Of a DNA stretch of 16,827 nt, positions 14,421 through 16,827 are shown piece after piece; position 1 is the first letter of the stretch; every line of letters begins with the position of its first letter. The translations under genes and the position numbers were made by a program. Location of the stretch: assembly GCA_016936035.1 (NCBI GenBank), contig JAFGPU010000317.1, positions 1 through 16,827 of the forward strand, in the 5' to 3' direction. This DNA is from Acidimicrobiales bacterium (lineage in GTDB: Bacteria; Actinomycetota; Acidimicrobiia; Acidimicrobiales; VFJN01). The notes under the pieces were generated by a model, which saw only the letters and a list, made by a program, of their open reading frames with translations, was not told the origin of the DNA and did not search any database.

Positions 14421-15953
14421 TCACGCCGACGGTCGTTCATCCGCCCCCGGGCGGGGCGAGCGCCGGTCGGCGTCGGTCGCCGGCACGAGCACCCGGAACG
14501 TCGAACCCTCACCCGGCGAGGAGTCCACCTCGACCCGGCCCCCGTGCGCCTCGGCGATGGCGGCGACGATCGACAGTCCCAGGCCCGTGCCACCGCGGGC
14601 CCGGCTGCGGGCCGCGTCGACGCGGTAGAACCGCTCGAACACGCGGGCCGACTGCTCCGGCGTCAGGCCCGGACCCCGATCGGCGACCTCCAGCGCCACG
14701 AGGCGCTGACCGTCCTGCTCCGCGGCGCGCACCGCCACGGTCACCGGGCTGTCGGCGGGGGAGTAGGCGAGGGCGTTGTCGAGCAGGTTGGCGAGCACCT
14801 GGTGCAGCCGGGGCTCGTCGCCGGCGACGGTCAGCTCGGCGCGCGGCCCCCCGGGCGTCGCGGGACCGAGGGCGTCGCGATCGGTGTCCGGCCGGCCGTC
14901 GATCACGAGCGCGACGTCGCGGTCGGGGGCGGTGGCCCGGGCGGCTGTCACCGCCGAGCGGGCCACCTCGGCCACGTCGACCGGAGCGAGCTGCAGCGGG
15001 CGCTGCTGGTCGAGGCGGGCGAGCAGCAGCAGGTCGTCGACGAGCAGGCCCATGCGCTTGGCCTCGTCCTCGATGCGGGCCACCAGGTGGGCGACCTCGG
15101 TCGGGTCGGTCACCGCCCCCTGGCGGTGCAGCTCGGCGAACCCACGGATCGATGTCAGCGGCGTGCGCAGCTCGTGGCTGGCGTCGGCCACGAAGCGCCG
15201 CATGCGCTCCTCGGACCCCCGCGCTCGCGCCTCGGAGGACGCCCGGGCCTGGAACGCTCGCTCGATCTGCTCGAGCATGGCGTTGAGCGCGCGGCTGAGG
15301 CGGCCCATCTCGGTGCCGGGGTGGTGGTCGGGGACACGGCGTGCCAGGTCGCCCCGCCCGATGGCGGCGGCGGTGAGCTCGATCTCGGACAGCGGGCGCA
15401 GGGCGGTGCGCACCATCGAGGTTCCGACCACGGCAAGCCCGCCGAGCACCGCGAGTCCGACCAGCAGGTCGATGCGCACGAGGCGGTCCACAGTGGCGTC
15501 GACCTCGTCGAGGCTGGTGGCCATGACCAGCGAGCCCGAACCGTCGGCGACCGGAAGCGCGACCGCACGCCACGAGTCGTGTCCCCGCACCGCGGACACG
15601 GTGAACGGGTCGCCTGCCCGGCGCACCGACTCGCCGGGGGTGAGGTGGGGCAGGTCGGGCACCGACTCGGCGAGGGCGGACGGTGCGGCCCAGACGGTGT
15701 CGCCCCGGCGGTCGAGGACGGTCACGTGGAACTGGCTGGGGACCGTGGTGGTCTGCGGTTGCGACCCGGCAACGTCCTTGCCGCTCACCAGGGCGACCGC
15801 CGCCGCGAGCTCCTCGTCGACCTGGTCGATCAGGTAGCCACGCAGCAGACGCACGCCGAACACCCCGGTGAGGCTCAGGCCCAGGGCGGCGAGCGCCAGC
15901 ATGGCCGAGATGAGCCGCAGCCACAGAGGAGTGCGGCGCCAGGCCCCGATCAC
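14421..15953 (-). CDS. Membrane sensor histidine kinase (OmpR-partner type)
   Basis: 510 residues, GTG start at 15953, with GGTGATC two bases upstream acting as ribosome site; the previous gene stops 13 nt before. Layout: TM1 at about 10-37, extracytoplasmic sensor about 38-160, TM2 about 161-182, HAMP about 183-237, then the dimerisation/phosphoacceptor domain with His260 (DASHELRTP) and the HATPase domain with N-box HQVLANLLDNA (384-394), G1 DRGPGL (425-430), F-box FERFYRVD (439-446) and G2 GGTGLGLSI (454-462). A Gly/Pro/Asp-rich insert at about 352-373 lies before the N-box. It should autophosphorylate and pass phosphate to the regulator encoded just upstream. The architecture resembles actinobacterial PhoR/TcrY/TrcS-like kinases. 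The signal cannot be read from the sensor domain. Confidence 0.95.
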   Translation of the reverse strand: MIGAWRRTPLWLRLISAMLALAALGLSLTGVFGVRLLRGYLIDQVDEELAAAVALVSGKDVAGSQPQTTTVPSQFHVTVLDRRGDTVWAAPSALAESVPDLPHLTPGESVRRAGDPFTVSAVRGHDSWRAVALPVADGSGSLVMATSLDEVDATVDRLVRIDLLVGLAVLGGLAVVGTSMVRTALRPLSEIELTAAAIGRGDLARRVPDHHPGTEMGRLSRALNAMLEQIERAFQARASSEARARGSEERMRRFVADASHELRTPLTSIRGFAELHRQGAVTDPTEVAHLVARIEDEAKRMGLLVDDLLLLARLDQQRPLQLAPVDVAEVARSAVTAARATAPDRDVALVIDGRPDTDRDALGPATPGGPRAELTVAGDEPRLHQVLANLLDNALAYSPADSPVTVAVRAAEQDGQRLVALEVADRGPGLTPEQSARVFERFYRVDAARSRARGGTGLGLSIVAAIAEAHGGRVEVDSSPGEGSTFRVLVPATDADRRSPRPGADERPSA

Positions 15954-15966
15954 GTGATCACCGCGC

Positions 15967-16698
15967 TCACCCCCGCTCGCGGGGCGCCCGCAGCACGTAG
16001 CCGACGCCCCGCACCGTGTGGATGAGCGGTTCCTCGCCGTCGTCGAGCTTGCGGCGCAGGTACGACACGTACGACTCGACGATGTTCGCGTCGCCGTCGA
16101 AGTCGTAGCTCCACACGTGATCGAGGATCTGGGACTTCGACAGCACCCGCCCCGCGTTGACCATCAGGTACCGCAGCAGGTTGTACTCGGTGGGGGAGAG
16201 CTGGACCTCACGGTCGCCTCGCCACACCTCGTGGCTCTCGTCGTCGAGGCGGAGGTCGGCGACGGTCAGGCGGTCCGGGCGGTCCCCGGTGTCGCCCCGG
16301 GTGCGGCGCAGCACGGCGCGGATGCGGGCGACGACCTCCTCGAGGCTGAACGGCTTGGTGACGTAGTCGTCGCCGCCCAGGGTGAGGCCCGTCACCTTGT
16401 CGTCGTTGGCGTCGCGCGCGGTCAGGAACAGGACGGGGAGGTGATCGCGCCCCTCTCGGAGTCGGCGGAGGACGACGAAGCCGTCGACGTCGGGCAGCAT
16501 GACGTCGAGCAGGACCAGGTCGGGTCGGTGGCGCTCCACCGACTTCACGGCGTCGGCGCCCGTCATGGCGGTCGCCACGGCGAAGCCGGCGAAGCGCAGG
16601 CTGGTCGACAGCAGCTCGACGATGTTGGGCTCGTCGTCGACGACGAGCAGGCGGGCTTCCGGGGTGCGCCCGTTGGTCGGGGGAAGGATGTCGCTCAT
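15967..16698 (-). CDS. OmpR/PhoB-family response regulator
   Basis: 243 residues, ATG at 16698 preceded by GAGGAG on the minus strand. Receiver domain (about 16-130): acidic pair Asp21-Asp22, phosphoacceptor Asp65 (LVLLDVMLPD), Thr93 (FLTARD) and Lys115 (YVTKPF). The C-terminal winged-helix domain (about 143-238) has LSPTEYNLLRYL, then VLSKSQILDHVW and VESYVSYLRRKLD, and ends in HTVRGVGYVLR. The wing and recognition-helix sequence is close to actinobacterial PhoP/TcrX-type regulators. It forms a two-gene unit with the kinase that follows after 13 nt. It binds DNA as a phosphorylated dimer in this family; its targets, including whether it controls the adjacent exporter or the synthase operon, are not visible. 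Confidence 0.96.
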   Translation of the reverse strand: MSDILPPTNGRTPEARLLVVDDEPNIVELLSTSLRFAGFAVATAMTGADAVKSVERHRPDLVLLDVMLPDVDGFVVLRRLREGRDHLPVLFLTARDANDDKVTGLTLGGDDYVTKPFSLEEVVARIRAVLRRTRGDTGDRPDRLTVADLRLDDESHEVWRGDREVQLSPTEYNLLRYLMVNAGRVLSKSQILDHVWSYDFDGDANIVESYVSYLRRKLDDGEEPLIHTVRGVGYVLRAPRERG

Positions 16699-16738
16699 GG
16701 GCTCCTCGGCCTGACGGTACCGCTGGTGACGCGTCGTC

Positions 16739-16767
16739 TCCGAGAGGGTGGCGGGACTTCCTGAGAG
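16739..16767 (-). promoter_or_regulatory. Possible regulator-binding direct repeats upstream of the response regulator gene
   Basis: The upstream region (16699-16827) holds no gene. On the minus strand it contains CTCTCAGGA and, 21 nt further, CTCTCGGA, that is two helical turns apart and in the same orientation (plus-strand 16759-16767 and 16739-16746). OmpR-type regulators usually bind such direct repeats and often autoregulate. The repeats are short and the assignment is tentative. Confidence 0.25.
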
Positions 16768-16827
16768 TTGGCTGGGCGCTCCCTGGGTGCCAGCCGTGCG
16801 CCAGCCGGGACGCCGGCACGGGGCCGC

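Noticed and set aside
14346..16025. Long plus-strand open frames opposite the histidine kinase
   Set aside because: They are antisense frames of a gene with all histidine-kinase boxes on the minus strand; their translations show no domain.
16770..16806. GGCTGG/CCAGCC inverted repeat upstream of the response regulator as a terminator
   Set aside because: Only 6 bp long with a 14-nt spacer and two alternative partners; such matches are expected by chance in this GC-rich sequence.

Overview
The window is very GC-rich, with G or C at almost every third codon position, GTG/TTG starts and genes that overlap or abut. This fits a high-GC actinobacterium. The OmpR/PhoB-type regulator with its kinase and the EmrB-type exporter with a TetR regulator also fit an actinomycete-like chromosome. 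I cannot assign a genus from the sequence alone. No rRNA, tRNA, CRISPR array, insertion sequence or integrase is visible.

Plus strand, 1-11812: one long co-directional operon that begins before the window. It encodes (i) the C-terminal part of an iterative type I polyketide/fatty-acid synthase (end of an ACP, then a ketoreductase of the PUFA-synthase/heterocyst-glycolipid-synthase kind); (ii) a second synthase with the order KS-AT-linker-dehydratase-phosphopantetheinyl transferase; (iii) a free-standing acyl carrier protein that starts inside the 3' end of the synthase gene; (iv) an alpha/beta hydrolase; (v) a GT1-family (macrolide/zeaxanthin type) glycosyltransferase; (vi) an aminoglycoside-phosphotransferase-fold protein that lacks two metal-ligand residues; and (vii) a large protein with an unrecognised, partly hydrophobic N-terminal region joined to a zinc ribbon and a SAM methyltransferase. 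Gaps are 0-4 nt or overlaps, so the genes are probably translated from one message. A reasonable reading is that the two synthases and the ACP build an acyl/polyketide chain, the hydrolase releases or edits it, and the glycosyltransferase and methyltransferase decorate it. The product could be a glycolipid or a glycosylated polyketide; I do not recognise the cluster as a described pathway.

11813-11985: a convergent intergenic region. It holds the end of a three-copy 30-31 bp tandem repeat that runs over the methyltransferase stop codon, a perfect 11-bp inverted repeat that could terminate transcription from both sides, and a smaller hairpin just past the tetR-type gene.

Minus strand, 16698-11986: an OmpR-type response regulator and its membrane histidine kinase (13 nt apart), then a separate operon of a 14-TM-type MFS exporter and a TetR-family regulator whose start overlaps the exporter stop (ATGA). 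An AT-rich island before the exporter carries a promoter-like pair and nested TGCA palindromes, a good candidate for the TetR operator. The exporter may handle the product of the neighbouring operon, but only proximity supports that.
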